Shown here: piece by piece, positions 6,626 to 15,022 of the stretch
Numbering within the stretch: position 1 is the first letter of the stretch
How the letters are laid out: each line of letters opens with the position of its first letter
Assembly: GCA_900757615.1 (NCBI GenBank)
Contig: CAAEON010000056.1
Location: 1-21,496 of the forward strand
Reading direction: 5' to 3'
DNA length: 21,496 nucleotides
DNA from: an uncultured Collinsella sp.
GTDB lineage: Bacteria > Actinomycetota > Coriobacteriia > Coriobacteriales > Coriobacteriaceae
Program-made: the position numbers and the translations under genes
Notes under the pieces: generated by a model
The model's database searches: none
Told to the model about the DNA's origin: nothing
Seen by the model: the letters and a program-made list of their open reading frames with translations, nothing else

Positions 6626-7447
6626 CTACTCCTGAGGCATAGCCGGCATGGCCACCGTGGCACCCGGGTCCTCGCCGGCGCCGTCCACGAGCGGCAGGCC
6701 GCCCTCATGCGCAGGTCCTGCCGGAACCGTCGCCGCACCGCCAAAGACGGCAGCGGAGGCCTCGTGGTTCTCGGCAACCGCGCCCTCGGTATCAATCGCC
6801 ACCTGGGGCTCGTCGTCAAAGTTGGGGACGCCCTGGGGCTCGGTGGGAACGGGCTCGGCGGTCGCATCGGCAACGGGCTCGGCGTCGACCGGCACATCGC
6901 CCTCGTCCTCGGCAGCATCTTCGCCGTTCGCAGCAGCGACGGCCTCGTGAGGATCCTTGCCCTCGGCCTCGGCGCGCATGCCCAGCACCAGGTTGCGCAG
7001 GCCCGTGACCGTGCCTTCCACGTCAGGGGCAGGCTGGTCGGCGTGCAGGTACGCCCAGTCCATCATAAAGGTGGCCGACGACAGCGCACCGATGGCCAGT
7101 GCGTCGTCGGGACACGAAAGCTCAACCTCAAAGACGCGCTCGTCGTGCTCGCTTACGCGCGTGCGGCCGCACGAGATGCTGCCGGCAAGCCCGGTCTCGT
7201 TCATGAGCTCGACCGTCACATGCTCAAGCAGATGGCAAAGCTCGGTCTGACCCATGCAGTCCTGGAACTCGCGGCCGGAATCGCCCAGGCACAGGTGCTT
7301 GGCAATCGCCGGCACCAGGTAGTACACGCGCGCCGTGGCCTCGATATCCTCCGAGGTCATGAGCGGCATGCCGGGGTTCACCAGCACATGCGCGCAGATC
7401 TTGTCCTCACTGACGGTGACCTTAAGGATGTTGAACAGGCCTGCCAT
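6626..7447 (-). CDS. Stand-alone protein resembling the N-terminal domain of cyanophycin synthetase
   Basis: 273 residues. Residues about 30-135 follow the pattern of the N-terminal domain of cyanophycin synthetase CphA1: a leucine-rich helix ending in a conserved His-x-Cys-x-x-Gly (HLCLGDSGREF, 51-61), then LCHLLEHVTVELMNETG (70-86; compare LGHxxEHVALELQxxAG) and CGRTR (93-97; compare FGRTR). No ATP-grasp or Mur-ligase domain follows; instead there is an acidic Pro/Ala-rich tail (about 160-273) that is probably disordered. In CphA the N domain helps hold the growing Asp-Arg polymer. What a free copy does is unknown; it could bind peptide or polymer. It sits 24 bases downstream of the CorC-like gene and probably shares its transcript. 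The family assignment is by motif recall only. Confidence 0.7.
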   Translation of the reverse strand: MAGLFNILKVTVSEDKICAHVLVNPGMPLMTSEDIEATARVYYLVPAIAKHLCLGDSGREFQDCMGQTELCHLLEHVTVELMNETGLAGSISCGRTRVSEHDERVFEVELSCPDDALAIGALSSATFMMDWAYLHADQPAPDVEGTVTGLRNLVLGMRAEAEGKDPHEAVAAANGEDAAEDEGDVPVDAEPVADATAEPVPTEPQGVPNFDDEPQVAIDTEGAVAENHEASAAVFGGAATVPAGPAHEGGLPLVDGAGEDPGATVAMPAMPQE

Positions 7448-7471
7448 AACTCTCCCCTACTCTTCCTTGTC

Positions 7472-8845
7472 CTACTCGTCGCCGTCGTGCGGGTCCACAG
7501 AGCCCGCACCCGACGCCGCCGGCTTCTCTGCCGAAGACTCGGAATCCTTCTTATCGGTTTCGGCCGGAGCGATCACGCGAATGAGCGAGATGCGCTGGCC
7601 ACGCATCGACTGCACTTTAAACTTGTACCCCGCGACCTCAAACACCTCTCCGATGTCGGGCACCGAGTCACAAAGCTCCAAAATCCAGCCGGCGATGGTC
7701 TCATAATCATCGCTTTCCTCGAGCGGCCAACCAAGCTCAATCGCGTCATCGCACGAAAAACGCCCATCGACGAGCCACTCGCGGCGCGAGAGGCGCGTGA
7801 GATACTTGTTGTCGGGGTCGAACTCGTCCTCGATCTCACCGACGATCTCCTCGACGATGTCCTCGATGGTGATGATGCCGGCCGTGCCGCCGTACTCGTC
7901 CACGACCACCACGATCTGGTCGTGCGAGGTCTGCATCTCGGACAGCAGCGGCAGGATGTCCTTGGTGTCGGGCACAAAGGTGGCGTCGCGCAAAAAGCCG
8001 GCGATGGGCTGGTCGCCCTTGCCGTCGAGCGCGGGCTGAATCAGGTCCTTGATGTGCGCGATGCCGGCGACGTTGTCGGGATCCTCGTGATAGACGGGGA
8101 TGCGGCTAAAGCCGGTCTGGCGCATGGTGGACAGCACGTCGGCGACCGTCTCATCGTCCTCGCACATGGTGGTGTCCACGCGCGGCACCATGACCTCGCG
8201 GGCAACGGTGTCGCCCAGGTCAAAGATCTCGTGGATCATGCGCTTTTCCTCGTCGAGCAGGTCGTCCTGCTCCGAGACCATGTACTTGATCTCTTCCTCC
8301 GAGACGTTCTGGCGGTCGTCGGCGCTCTTGATGCGCAGGATGCGGGCCAGGCCATCGGAGCAAGCGCCGGTCAACCACACGAGCGGACGGGCAATCTTTT
8401 GGAAAAACGACAACGGTCCCACGACCTGCTTGGACACGCCCTCGGCGTTGGCCAGGCCGATGCGCTTGGGGACGAGCTCGCCGATCACGATGGACACGAA
8501 GGCGACCGCGACGGTGATGATGACCGGCGCCAGGCCACGCGCGATGGCGGAGAGCGGCGCGATGCCAAAGCTCATGAGCCACGTGGCAAGCGGGTCGGAC
8601 AGGCTCGTCGAGGCGACGGCGGACGAGGCGAAGCCCACGAGCGTGATGGCGACCTGGATGGTGGCGAGCAGCTGGTCGGAATCGGCAGCCAGCTTAATGG
8701 CACGCTCGGCGCGTTTGTCGCCTTCCTCGGCCTCGTGCTCCAGCACGGCGCGCTTGGCCGTGGTGAGAGCCATCTCGGACATGGAGAAGTAGCCGTTGAT
8801 AAGCGTCAGGACGAGCGTGGTGATAAGGGAGATGGTTATGTCCAT
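7472..8845 (-). CDS. CorC/HlyC-family (CNNM) membrane protein with CBS domains
   Basis: 457 residues. A CNNM/DUF21 membrane domain (1-about 185, with the IGELVPKRIGL motif at 121-131), a CBS pair (about 205-335, including VMVPRVD and FSRIPVYHEDPDNVAG; EYGGTAGIITIEDIVEEIVGEI at the end is typical), and a CorC_HlyC domain (about 345-427), then a disordered tail. Members export or regulate magnesium and cobalt; bacterial CorC uses a sodium-driven antiport with ATP bound in the CBS pair. The older name hemolysin is misleading. It is the first gene of a pair with the cyanophycin-synthetase-like protein. The start at 8845 lacks a well spaced ribosome binding site (GGAGG is 15 bases away), so it is less certain. 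Confidence 0.9.
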   Translation of the reverse strand: MDITISLITTLVLTLINGYFSMSEMALTTAKRAVLEHEAEEGDKRAERAIKLAADSDQLLATIQVAITLVGFASSAVASTSLSDPLATWLMSFGIAPLSAIARGLAPVIITVAVAFVSIVIGELVPKRIGLANAEGVSKQVVGPLSFFQKIARPLVWLTGACSDGLARILRIKSADDRQNVSEEEIKYMVSEQDDLLDEEKRMIHEIFDLGDTVAREVMVPRVDTTMCEDDETVADVLSTMRQTGFSRIPVYHEDPDNVAGIAHIKDLIQPALDGKGDQPIAGFLRDATFVPDTKDILPLLSEMQTSHDQIVVVVDEYGGTAGIITIEDIVEEIVGEIEDEFDPDNKYLTRLSRREWLVDGRFSCDDAIELGWPLEESDDYETIAGWILELCDSVPDIGEVFEVAGYKFKVQSMRGQRISLIRVIAPAETDKKDSESSAEKPAASGAGSVDPHDGDE

Positions 8846-8955
8846 CGGGAGTTTCTCGAACCTCCAAGATTCGGGACGTTAGGGTAAAACGTTGATGACG
8901 GATACGGCAATTGCACCGGCGCCCAAACGAGGACGCGGGCGCGCAGACGCGGTCG

Positions 8956-9639
8956 CTAGATTACGAAGAGAATCACCGCCATGAACTGGAAGATGCTGCC
9001 GGCGAGCACCCACAGGTGAAACACGCTGTGCAGATAGCGCACGTTTTTGGCGATATAGAACGGCACGCCCACGGTGTAGCACACGCCGCCAATGGCGAGC
9101 AGGGCAAGCGCCACGGGATTCAGCAGCGCCACAAGCTCGGGCAACTTAAAGACGACGAGCCAGCCCATCAGCAGGTAGACCAGGCCGCATACCCAGCGCG
9201 GTTGACGCTCGCGCATAAAACACTCCAGCGCGATGCCGATAATGGCGATGGCCCACACGGCAAAGAACAGCGCGGGGCCGCCGTCGTTTGCGAGCGTGAT
9301 GAGGCAAAACGGCGTATAGCTGCCGGCTATGAGCAGGTAGATGCAGCTGTGGTCGATGATGCGAAACACGCGCTTGGCGCGCGCGGGCTGAATCGCGTGA
9401 TAGAGCGTGGAGGCGAGGTATTCGAGAATAATGCTGACGCCATAGACGATTGCCGCGGCCATGTGGGCCGGGCCGCCGCCGCGCAGGGCGGCGAATACGA
9501 TCAGGAGCACCAGGCCCGCGATACCCAGCAGGCAGCCGACACCATGGGTGACGGAGTTCATGATCTCCTCGCCCACCGTGTAGTGCGGAACGGCCGCAGT
9601 CTTGGGCCGCGGCTTGGAACTGTCGCTCGAATCGGACAT
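8956..9639 (-). CDS. Hemolysin III / PAQR-family membrane protein
   Basis: About 227 residues with seven hydrophobic helices after a polar N-terminus. The PAQR metal-site motifs are all present: Ser-x3-His in STLYH, the Asp of IDHSCIYLLIAGSYTP, and HxxxH in HSVFHLW near the C-terminus. The family includes bacterial hemolysin III (YqfA/TrhA) and eukaryotic adiponectin receptors, and bacterial members act on membrane lipid composition or fluidity. I prefer the ATG at 9639 over the one at 9660, because GGAGG lies 11 bases before it and a -10-like TATAGT at 9681-9676 would leave almost no leader for the longer form. It is transcribed divergently from the hydrolase. Confidence 0.85.
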   Translation of the reverse strand: MSDSSDSSKPRPKTAAVPHYTVGEEIMNSVTHGVGCLLGIAGLVLLIVFAALRGGGPAHMAAAIVYGVSIILEYLASTLYHAIQPARAKRVFRIIDHSCIYLLIAGSYTPFCLITLANDGGPALFFAVWAIAIIGIALECFMRERQPRWVCGLVYLLMGWLVVFKLPELVALLNPVALALLAIGGVCYTVGVPFYIAKNVRYLHSVFHLWVLAGSIFQFMAVILFVI

Positions 9640-9675
9640 GCCGGTTACATCCTCCAACATAAAAGAGTTCTCAAC

Positions 9676-9681
9676 ACTATA
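9676..9681 (-). promoter_or_regulatory. Candidate -10 box for the hemolysin III gene
   Basis: TATAGT on the minus strand (9681-9676) with no good -35 hexamer. It stands 37 bases before the ATG at 9639. Confidence 0.3.
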
Positions 9682-9747
9682 TCAAAGCGTCTAGGTACGT
9701 GCGAAATTTGCATCATACGTGACCCTTTGTTTACCCATTCTTTGTCT

Positions 9748-9761
9748 GTTGACGCATCAAC
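9748..9761. promoter_or_regulatory. Operator-like palindrome 1
   Basis: GTTGACGCATCAAC, with 5-base arms GTTGA/TCAAC, overlaps the -35 box of the hydrolase promoter. Its pattern GTTGAYGYATYAAC recurs at 9793-9806. Confidence 0.5.
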
Positions 9762-9777
9762 GGCGAACGTCCATAAT
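9749..9777 (+). promoter_or_regulatory. Sigma70-type promoter of the hydrolase gene
   Basis: TTGACG (9749-9754) and CATAAT (9772-9777) with exactly 17 bases between them, each one base from consensus. Transcription would start near 9784, about 43 bases before the ATG at 9827. The -35 box lies inside one palindrome and a second lies just past the start site. Confidence 0.7.
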
Positions 9778-9792
9778 GCGCTTGCATTAAAT

Positions 9793-9806
9793 GTTGATGT
9801 ATTAAC
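9793..9806. promoter_or_regulatory. Operator-like palindrome 2
   Basis: GTTGATGTATTAAC is the core of an 18-base imperfect palindrome (9791-9808) just downstream of the expected transcription start. It differs from palindrome 1 at three positions, all C-to-T changes, and lies 45 bases from it centre to centre. A repressor bound to both sites would block the promoter. Confidence 0.5.
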
Positions 9807-9826
9807 ATCTTATAGGAAAGCTTCTT

Positions 9827-10792
9827 ATGTCTCAAAACGCACGTTCCCATCGAAAGCTCAAGATAGCCGGCGTCGTTGCGCTGGTGCTCGTTGTCGCGCT
9901 GCTGGGGTTTGCCGGCAACTTTCTGTTTGACTTCGCGCTGAATCCCCGCGCGCCATACACCATGAAGATGATGCAGGACGGCAAGGACGCCGAAAAGGGC
10001 GAGCAGATGGATGCCGAGGAAACCGAGGCGCGGGCGTGGTTTAAGGAAAACCGCGAGAGCAGCAGCCTCACCGCGGACGACGGGACCGAGCTTGCCGCCT
10101 GGTATTTTGCTGCGTCGGAGAGCACGCACGACTACGCCGTCTGCCTGCATGGATATACCAACGAGCCCATCGGTATGGCCCGATACGTCAAGCGATTCCA
10201 CGACCGCGGCATGAACGTACTCGCACCCGCCGCCCGCGCCCACGAGCGTTCCGGCGGTGACTACATCGGCATGGGCTGGCCCGAGCGACTCGATGTCGTC
10301 GCGTGGATCGGGCGGATTGTTGCGGCCGATCCCAAGGCGCGCATCCTGGTCTTTGGCGAGTCGATGGGCGCGGCGACTGCCATGAACGTAGCGGGGGAAT
10401 CTCTGCCTGCAAATGTGAAATGCATTATCGAGGACTGCGGCTATACAAGCGTTTGGGACGAGTTTTCTCTGCAGCTCAAGGATGTATTTGGCCTGCCCAG
10501 TTTTCCCTTGCTCGATGTGGCCAACCTGGTATGCAACGTGCGCGCAGGCTACGACTTTCATAAGGCGAGCAGCGTGGAACAGCTCAAGCGCGCGACGGTT
10601 CCCATGCTTTTTATCCACGGTGACCAAGACACCTTTGTACCATACAGCATGCTCGACCAAAACTACGAGGCGTGCGCCAGCAAGGTCAAGCAAAAGCTCA
10701 CTATCCACGGCGCCACCCATGCCAAGAGCGCGCAAGTCGACCCCGAGCTCTACTGGAATACGGTCGACGACTTCCTCGACGAGAATTTTTAG
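9827..10792 (+). CDS. Membrane-anchored alpha/beta hydrolase
   Basis: 321 residues. An N-terminal membrane helix (about 11-33) places the catalytic domain outside the cytoplasm or at the membrane. The alpha/beta hydrolase core has the oxyanion segment HGY (108-110), the nucleophile elbow GESMG with Ser179, the acid in HGDQD (Asp268) and the catalytic His298 in GATHAKS, so a complete triad is visible. Similar proteins are annotated as peptidase S9-like or lysophospholipase-like; substrate unknown. AGGA lies 9 bases before the start. It is a single-gene unit with its own promoter, two operator-like palindromes and a strong terminator, so it is probably induced by a specific signal. Confidence 0.85.
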   Translation: MSQNARSHRKLKIAGVVALVLVVALLGFAGNFLFDFALNPRAPYTMKMMQDGKDAEKGEQMDAEETEARAWFKENRESSSLTADDGTELAAWYFAASESTHDYAVCLHGYTNEPIGMARYVKRFHDRGMNVLAPAARAHERSGGDYIGMGWPERLDVVAWIGRIVAADPKARILVFGESMGAATAMNVAGESLPANVKCIIEDCGYTSVWDEFSLQLKDVFGLPSFPLLDVANLVCNVRAGYDFHKASSVEQLKRATVPMLFIHGDQDTFVPYSMLDQNYEACASKVKQKLTIHGATHAKSAQVDPELYWNTVDDFLDENF

Positions 10793-10837
10793 GCAAATAG
10801 TACGGTTTACTGGTCTATCTGACCCCTAGCACTTCCG

Positions 10838-10876
10838 AAAATCCGCCCGCGAGCGCTGTGCTCGCGGGCGGATTTT
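10838..10876. terminator. Bidirectional terminator between convergent genes
   Basis: A perfect 17-bp stem: 10838-10854 pairs with 10860-10876 around the loop GCTGT. The stem has A4 at its 5' base and T4 at its 3' base, so it serves the hydrolase on the plus strand and the DUF362 gene on the minus strand. Confidence 0.9.
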
Positions 10877-10923
10877 GCTTGAATTAAGCCACGAATGCGC
10901 TTGATATGTCCAATAACTAGATG

Positions 10924-12129
10924 CTATTTGACCTCGATGAGCTCGTACTTGCTCGTGCCCAGGCCGATCTTCTCGGCATGCGCGATGCACGCGCGCCAGT
11001 CGGTGTCGGGATGCGTGATGCAGAAGGGATCCTTGGCCTGCTCGCCCTCCAGATGCTCGTGATTATGCTCCATCTTGGCCGCGCTGTCGGTAAGCTCGGT
11101 GTTAGGCAGCGGCTCGGACGCCAGGACGGCGTCGGCGCAGGCCTGGTCGATGGCGACCGTGTCGAAGCTCGCGAACATGCCGATGTCGTTGACGATGGGC
11201 GTGTCGTTTTCGGGGTGGCAGTCGCAGTTGGGGCTGATGTCCATGGCAAGCGAGATGTGGAAGCTGGGGCGATCCTGAACAATGGCCTTCGTGTACTCAG
11301 CGATCTTGTAGTTGAGCACGTCGGCCGCGGCATCATAGTCGGGCTTGATGCAGTCCTGGTTGCACGCCGCGATGCAACGGCCGCAGCCCACGCAGCGATC
11401 GTGGTCGATAGCGGCAACGTGAACCGTACGGGTTTTGCCGTTGGCAAGCTCGCGCTCACGCGTACCGTCAAACGTGATGGCGCTGTGCGCGCATATCTTC
11501 TCGCAGGCACGGCAACCTACGCAGTTGGTGGTATCGACGCTCGGCTTGCCAGCGGCGTGCTGCTCCATCTTGCCGGCACGGCTACCGCCGCCCATACCCA
11601 GGTTCTTCATGGCACCGCCAAAGCCAGCCTGCTCATGGCCCTTAAAGTGGGTGAGGCTGATCACGATGTCGGCATCCATGAGCGCCTGACCGATCTTGGC
11701 CTCGCGCACGTACTCGCCACCCTCGACCGGGACGAGCGCCTCGTCGGTACCTTTGAGGCCGTCGGCGATGATGATCTGGCAGCCCGTGGCATACGGGGTA
11801 AAGCCGTTCTGGTAGGCGGTATCGATGTGCTCGAGCGCGTTTTTGCGGCTACCGACGTAGAGCGTGTTGCAGTCGGTGAGGAAGGGCTTGCCGCCCAGCT
11901 CCTTCACGACATCCGCGACGGCGCGGGCGTAGTTGGGGCGCAAAAAGCTCAGGTTGCCCAGCTCGCCAAAGTGAATCTTGATAGCGACGAACTTGTTCTC
12001 AAAGTCGATCTGCTCAATACCGGCGCGACGGATGAGGCGCTTGAGTTTGTCGAGCTGGCTCTCGCGAGCATGCGTGCGCAGGTTGGTGAAGTACACCTTA
12101 GCGGGTGCTGCGGGTGCAGTTGCGGTCAT
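10924..12129 (-). CDS. DUF362 protein with 2[4Fe-4S] ferredoxin-like domain
   Basis: 401 residues. A DUF362 domain (about 10-195 and continuing after 262) is interrupted by a bacterial ferredoxin-like insert. Two cluster motifs are complete: CVGCRACEKIC (Cys203, 206, 209, 213) and CVGCGRCIAAC (Cys246, 249, 252, 256). A Gly-rich stretch FGGAMKNLGMGGGSR (170-184) is typical of DUF362. A late Cys/His group, CDCHPEND, may bind a further metal. No signal peptide or membrane helix, so a cytoplasmic redox protein is likely in a strict anaerobe; partner and reaction are unknown. GAGGGG stands 8 bases before the ATG. Confidence 0.85.
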   Translation of the reverse strand: MTATAPAAPAKVYFTNLRTHARESQLDKLKRLIRRAGIEQIDFENKFVAIKIHFGELGNLSFLRPNYARAVADVVKELGGKPFLTDCNTLYVGSRKNALEHIDTAYQNGFTPYATGCQIIIADGLKGTDEALVPVEGGEYVREAKIGQALMDADIVISLTHFKGHEQAGFGGAMKNLGMGGGSRAGKMEQHAAGKPSVDTTNCVGCRACEKICAHSAITFDGTRERELANGKTRTVHVAAIDHDRCVGCGRCIAACNQDCIKPDYDAAADVLNYKIAEYTKAIVQDRPSFHISLAMDISPNCDCHPENDTPIVNDIGMFASFDTVAIDQACADAVLASEPLPNTELTDSAAKMEHNHEHLEGEQAKDPFCITHPDTDWRACIAHAEKIGLGTSKYELIEVK

Positions 12130-12222
12130 ATATCTATCCCCTCGGTCTATATGGCGTTACAGACATAAGAGGATGGTACCCGTTGAAGTAGGGTCGAAGT
12201 CAAGCGCAACACCGAGTCGTTA

Positions 12223-12350
12223 GGCACTCATTGGGGACAGACTTAAATGAGTGCCGCCAGGGACAGTCCTTGCCAACCCGGCCGGCGAGCCGGCAGATCG
12301 GCAAAGACTGTCCCCGATGACTAGTCGTTTAAGAACGTCCCCAATGACTA
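12223..12350. repeat. REP-like composite repeat, locus B
   Basis: Three palindromic blocks in tandem. First, GGCACTCATT (12223-12232) with AATGAGTGCC (12246-12255), 10 perfect base pairs. Second, a long stem 12260-12274 with 12300-12314 (GGGACAGTC... with ...GACTGTCCC), enclosing two GCCGGC palindromes. Third, an inverse 29-nt unit at 12322-12350 of the same family as locus A. The last three bases of the third unit are the stop codon of the FtsX-type permease gene. Confidence 0.85.
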
Positions 12351-15014
12351 CTCCTGCACCTTGAGGGCCTCGGCCAGGCTGACGCGCTTGATAGAACGCG
12401 TGTGCAGCAGCGCCACGACCAGGTAGGTCGCAAAGCCAATGCCGACGCATGCAGCCATGGACCAAGCGGGCACGTAGATCTCGATATTGCCGTTGTAGGC
12501 GAGCAGCATCGAGCGGAAGATGGCCGTGAGCGAGCCAATAATGACCGGCAGGCTCAGCGCGAGCGACGCCACCACGCACAGCGTAATCGAGCGGATGTAC
12601 AGATGCGAGATCTCGCTATCGCGATAGCCAAAGACTTTCATGTAGCTAATCGAACGGGCGCTGTGGTCGATCACCGCCTTGGTCAGCAGGTACATAAACA
12701 GCAGGAAGATGAACACCGCAAGCCCGATCATCATTCCGATCATTTTGCTCATCATGCCGATGAACTGGTCGCCCACGGCACGCATGTCGTCGGGCGTGGT
12801 GTCGCCGGCAAAGTAACGAGCATCGAGGTCGAGCTTCTCGTCGCTCACATAGCCGTTAAAGTAGGCGGCGTCGTTGTCGAACAGCTCGTTAAAGTCGTCG
12901 ATACTCATATAGATATTCATGTCCGACTTGGAGCCCCAGGCACAATCCTTGCCCGCGTACTCAAGGGAATAATGCTCGCCCTCGTACTTGTCGCCGAGCG
13001 CGACCTTCTGACCCTCGCTCCAGCCAAACTTATCGAGCAGACCGCCGCCAAAGACGACGCGCCCATCGCCGACGTTGAGGTCTTTCCAATAGCGCGAATC
13101 GGGCGAGATGCCGTAGACGGAAATCGTCTCCTGCCCATTACCATCGCCGCGGTCGTATTGCAGCTGGTAAACGGCATATTTCTCGGCCTGCGCGATTGCG
13201 CCCGCGCCGTTGTCGGTCGTATTGACCGGGTGAATGTCGTCGTTGTCGGTGTCGATCTTAGAGGCCTTGTCGATCAGGTCGATAGCCTCGTCGCGGTTGC
13301 AGCCGAGGGCATCGGCAAGGTCATCGAGGCGCGCATAAAGCGCATCCTTCTTGTCCTGGACCTTGGCAAGCGCATCCTGCGCTGCAGTCAGGCTCTCGGC
13401 AGACGGAGATGCGGTCGCGGCATCGGTCGCCGCCTGCGCCGCATCGGCCGCGTCATCAAACTCGTCATCGGCATCCTGGGCGGCGGAAAGCAGCGCGCCG
13501 TCAACCGACTGCAAGCGCTCGATTGCCGACCACTGCTCGCGCTCCTCGGCAGTGCACTCGAGCTCCAGCGGAGCCTTGAGCGTGTACTGGTGCTCGGCGA
13601 CCAGGCTCGTCTCGAGGTTGTCCGCGTAGTGCGTCATCGTGGGCAGAATCGCCAGACCAAAGAGCATCAGCAGCGACGCAAACGCAATGCCTACGAAGAG
13701 CGTGGCGAAGTTGCCCAGGTTGCGCAGGAAGATACGCAGGCGGAAGCGCGAGACAAAGCCCATGCGCTCCGGCAGCTGCAAGCCGCGCTTGGTGCCCGAT
13801 TTTCCGCTCGCCTCGTGACGCAAGAACTGCAACGGCGTCTTGCCCATCTTGCGAAGCAGACCAACCAGCGTGATGAGGATGAGCGCGGCGGCGGGAACCA
13901 CGGCGCACTTCACAAAGATCTCCCAGCTCCAGTACACCTGGAAGGGCGGCAGGCTGTACGAACCGTAATAGAGGCTGCGCATGGGCTCGGTAAAGAACAC
14001 AACGCCGAGCGCAGTGCCCAAAAGCGCCGCGACCACGCCCACGATGGCGGGAAGTGCCAGGTAGTGCAGCGCGATCTCGCGTCGACGATAGCCGCTGGCG
14101 AGCAGCGTGCCGATGATGGCGCTCTCCTCCTCGATGGTGGCGTCGGTAAGGACCACAAAGACAAACGCCATGATCACGATGATAATGTCGAGCAGCGTCA
14201 TCCACATCATGGAGTCGCCGTCTACGTCGTCGCGCGCGTAGCCAATACCCTGGTTGGAATCGGCATCGATCAGATCGTCCACACGCGCATCGGCATCGGT
14301 CAGCGCCTCGACCATATCTTGCTCGGCGTCGATGCGGTCTGCGGTGGAGAGATCGCGATCGGTGAAGGTGAAGGAGTAGGTGTAGGCAGGCGCGCCGCCG
14401 GCATCCTCGAGCGCGGCAAAGCCGGCATCGGTGACCTCGGCCACGCCATAGGTGATGGTGTTCACCGTAAAGTCCGAATTGTTGAGGAACAGCGCCTGGC
14501 TATCGGGCTGGGTCATGATGCCGCAGATGGTGTAGGTGCGACCCTCGAGCTCGACTTTATCGCCCACGGACAGGTTGTTATTGGTGGCAAAGACACGGTC
14601 GATAGCCACCTCGTCATCCGTCTTGGGCTCCTTGCCCTCACAGTAGGACGCGATATCGACCTTGGTGCGGTGCGCATAGGTGCGCAGCGTGCGCTTGGTG
14701 CCGTCGTCGCCGGACGCCTTTTTGATGATGGCATCGATGGAGAAATTCTTGTAGAGCGTGACGCCGCCGACGTCGTCGGCCGCATCCTCGGCTACCTTGA
14801 GCTGATCGTCGGTAGCCTCGAAGGAGGTGGTCACGCGGCCGTCCTCAATCGTGTAGTCGTCGCGCATGTCGTCGATAAGGCAACCGATGGAATGCGCCGC
14901 GAGCAAAAAGCCCGAGGTAAGGGCGATGCTTCCGCACATGAGTAAAAAGATGCCCAGGTACTTGCCGATATTGCGGCGCAGCTCGCGCGGGAGTCGCTTT
15001 GCGAGAGGTGTCAT
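12348..15014 (-). CDS. Large FtsX-type ABC transporter permease
   Basis: 888 residues with two FtsX/MacB-like halves. An N-terminal helix (about 18-40), an extracytoplasmic domain (45-270), three helices (about 272-388), a fifth helix near 435-455, a second extracytoplasmic domain with an Ala/Asp-rich helical, probably coiled-coil, section (about 505-585), and three C-terminal helices. Such permeases work with a LolD/MacB-type ATPase in lipoprotein, peptide or antibiotic handling at the membrane. I start it at the ATG at 15014 rather than the TTG at 15029; the ATG comes 8 bases after the stop codon of the ATPase gene, which directly precedes it, so the two form one system. Substrate unknown. 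Confidence 0.85.
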   Translation of the reverse strand: MTPLAKRLPRELRRNIGKYLGIFLLMCGSIALTSGFLLAAHSIGCLIDDMRDDYTIEDGRVTTSFEATDDQLKVAEDAADDVGGVTLYKNFSIDAIIKKASGDDGTKRTLRTYAHRTKVDIASYCEGKEPKTDDEVAIDRVFATNNNLSVGDKVELEGRTYTICGIMTQPDSQALFLNNSDFTVNTITYGVAEVTDAGFAALEDAGGAPAYTYSFTFTDRDLSTADRIDAEQDMVEALTDADARVDDLIDADSNQGIGYARDDVDGDSMMWMTLLDIIIVIMAFVFVVLTDATIEEESAIIGTLLASGYRRREIALHYLALPAIVGVVAALLGTALGVVFFTEPMRSLYYGSYSLPPFQVYWSWEIFVKCAVVPAAALILITLVGLLRKMGKTPLQFLRHEASGKSGTKRGLQLPERMGFVSRFRLRIFLRNLGNFATLFVGIAFASLLMLFGLAILPTMTHYADNLETSLVAEHQYTLKAPLELECTAEEREQWSAIERLQSVDGALLSAAQDADDEFDDAADAAQAATDAATASPSAESLTAAQDALAKVQDKKDALYARLDDLADALGCNRDEAIDLIDKASKIDTDNDDIHPVNTTDNGAGAIAQAEKYAVYQLQYDRGDGNGQETISVYGISPDSRYWKDLNVGDGRVVFGGGLLDKFGWSEGQKVALGDKYEGEHYSLEYAGKDCAWGSKSDMNIYMSIDDFNELFDNDAAYFNGYVSDEKLDLDARYFAGDTTPDDMRAVGDQFIGMMSKMIGMMIGLAVFIFLLFMYLLTKAVIDHSARSISYMKVFGYRDSEISHLYIRSITLCVVASLALSLPVIIGSLTAIFRSMLLAYNGNIEIYVPAWSMAACVGIGFATYLVVALLHTRSIKRVSLAEALKVQE

Positions 15015-15022
15015 GGCGTCGC

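Noticed and set aside
6338..8887. 849-codon open frame on the plus strand opposite three minus-strand genes
   Set aside because: It is rich in Arg, His and Gly, matches no family, and lies antisense to well supported CDSs. It is a shadow of high-GC codon use.
12402..14945. 847-codon open frame on the plus strand opposite the FtsX-type permease
   Set aside because: Same reasoning: a low-complexity antisense shadow of a gene with clear membrane topology.
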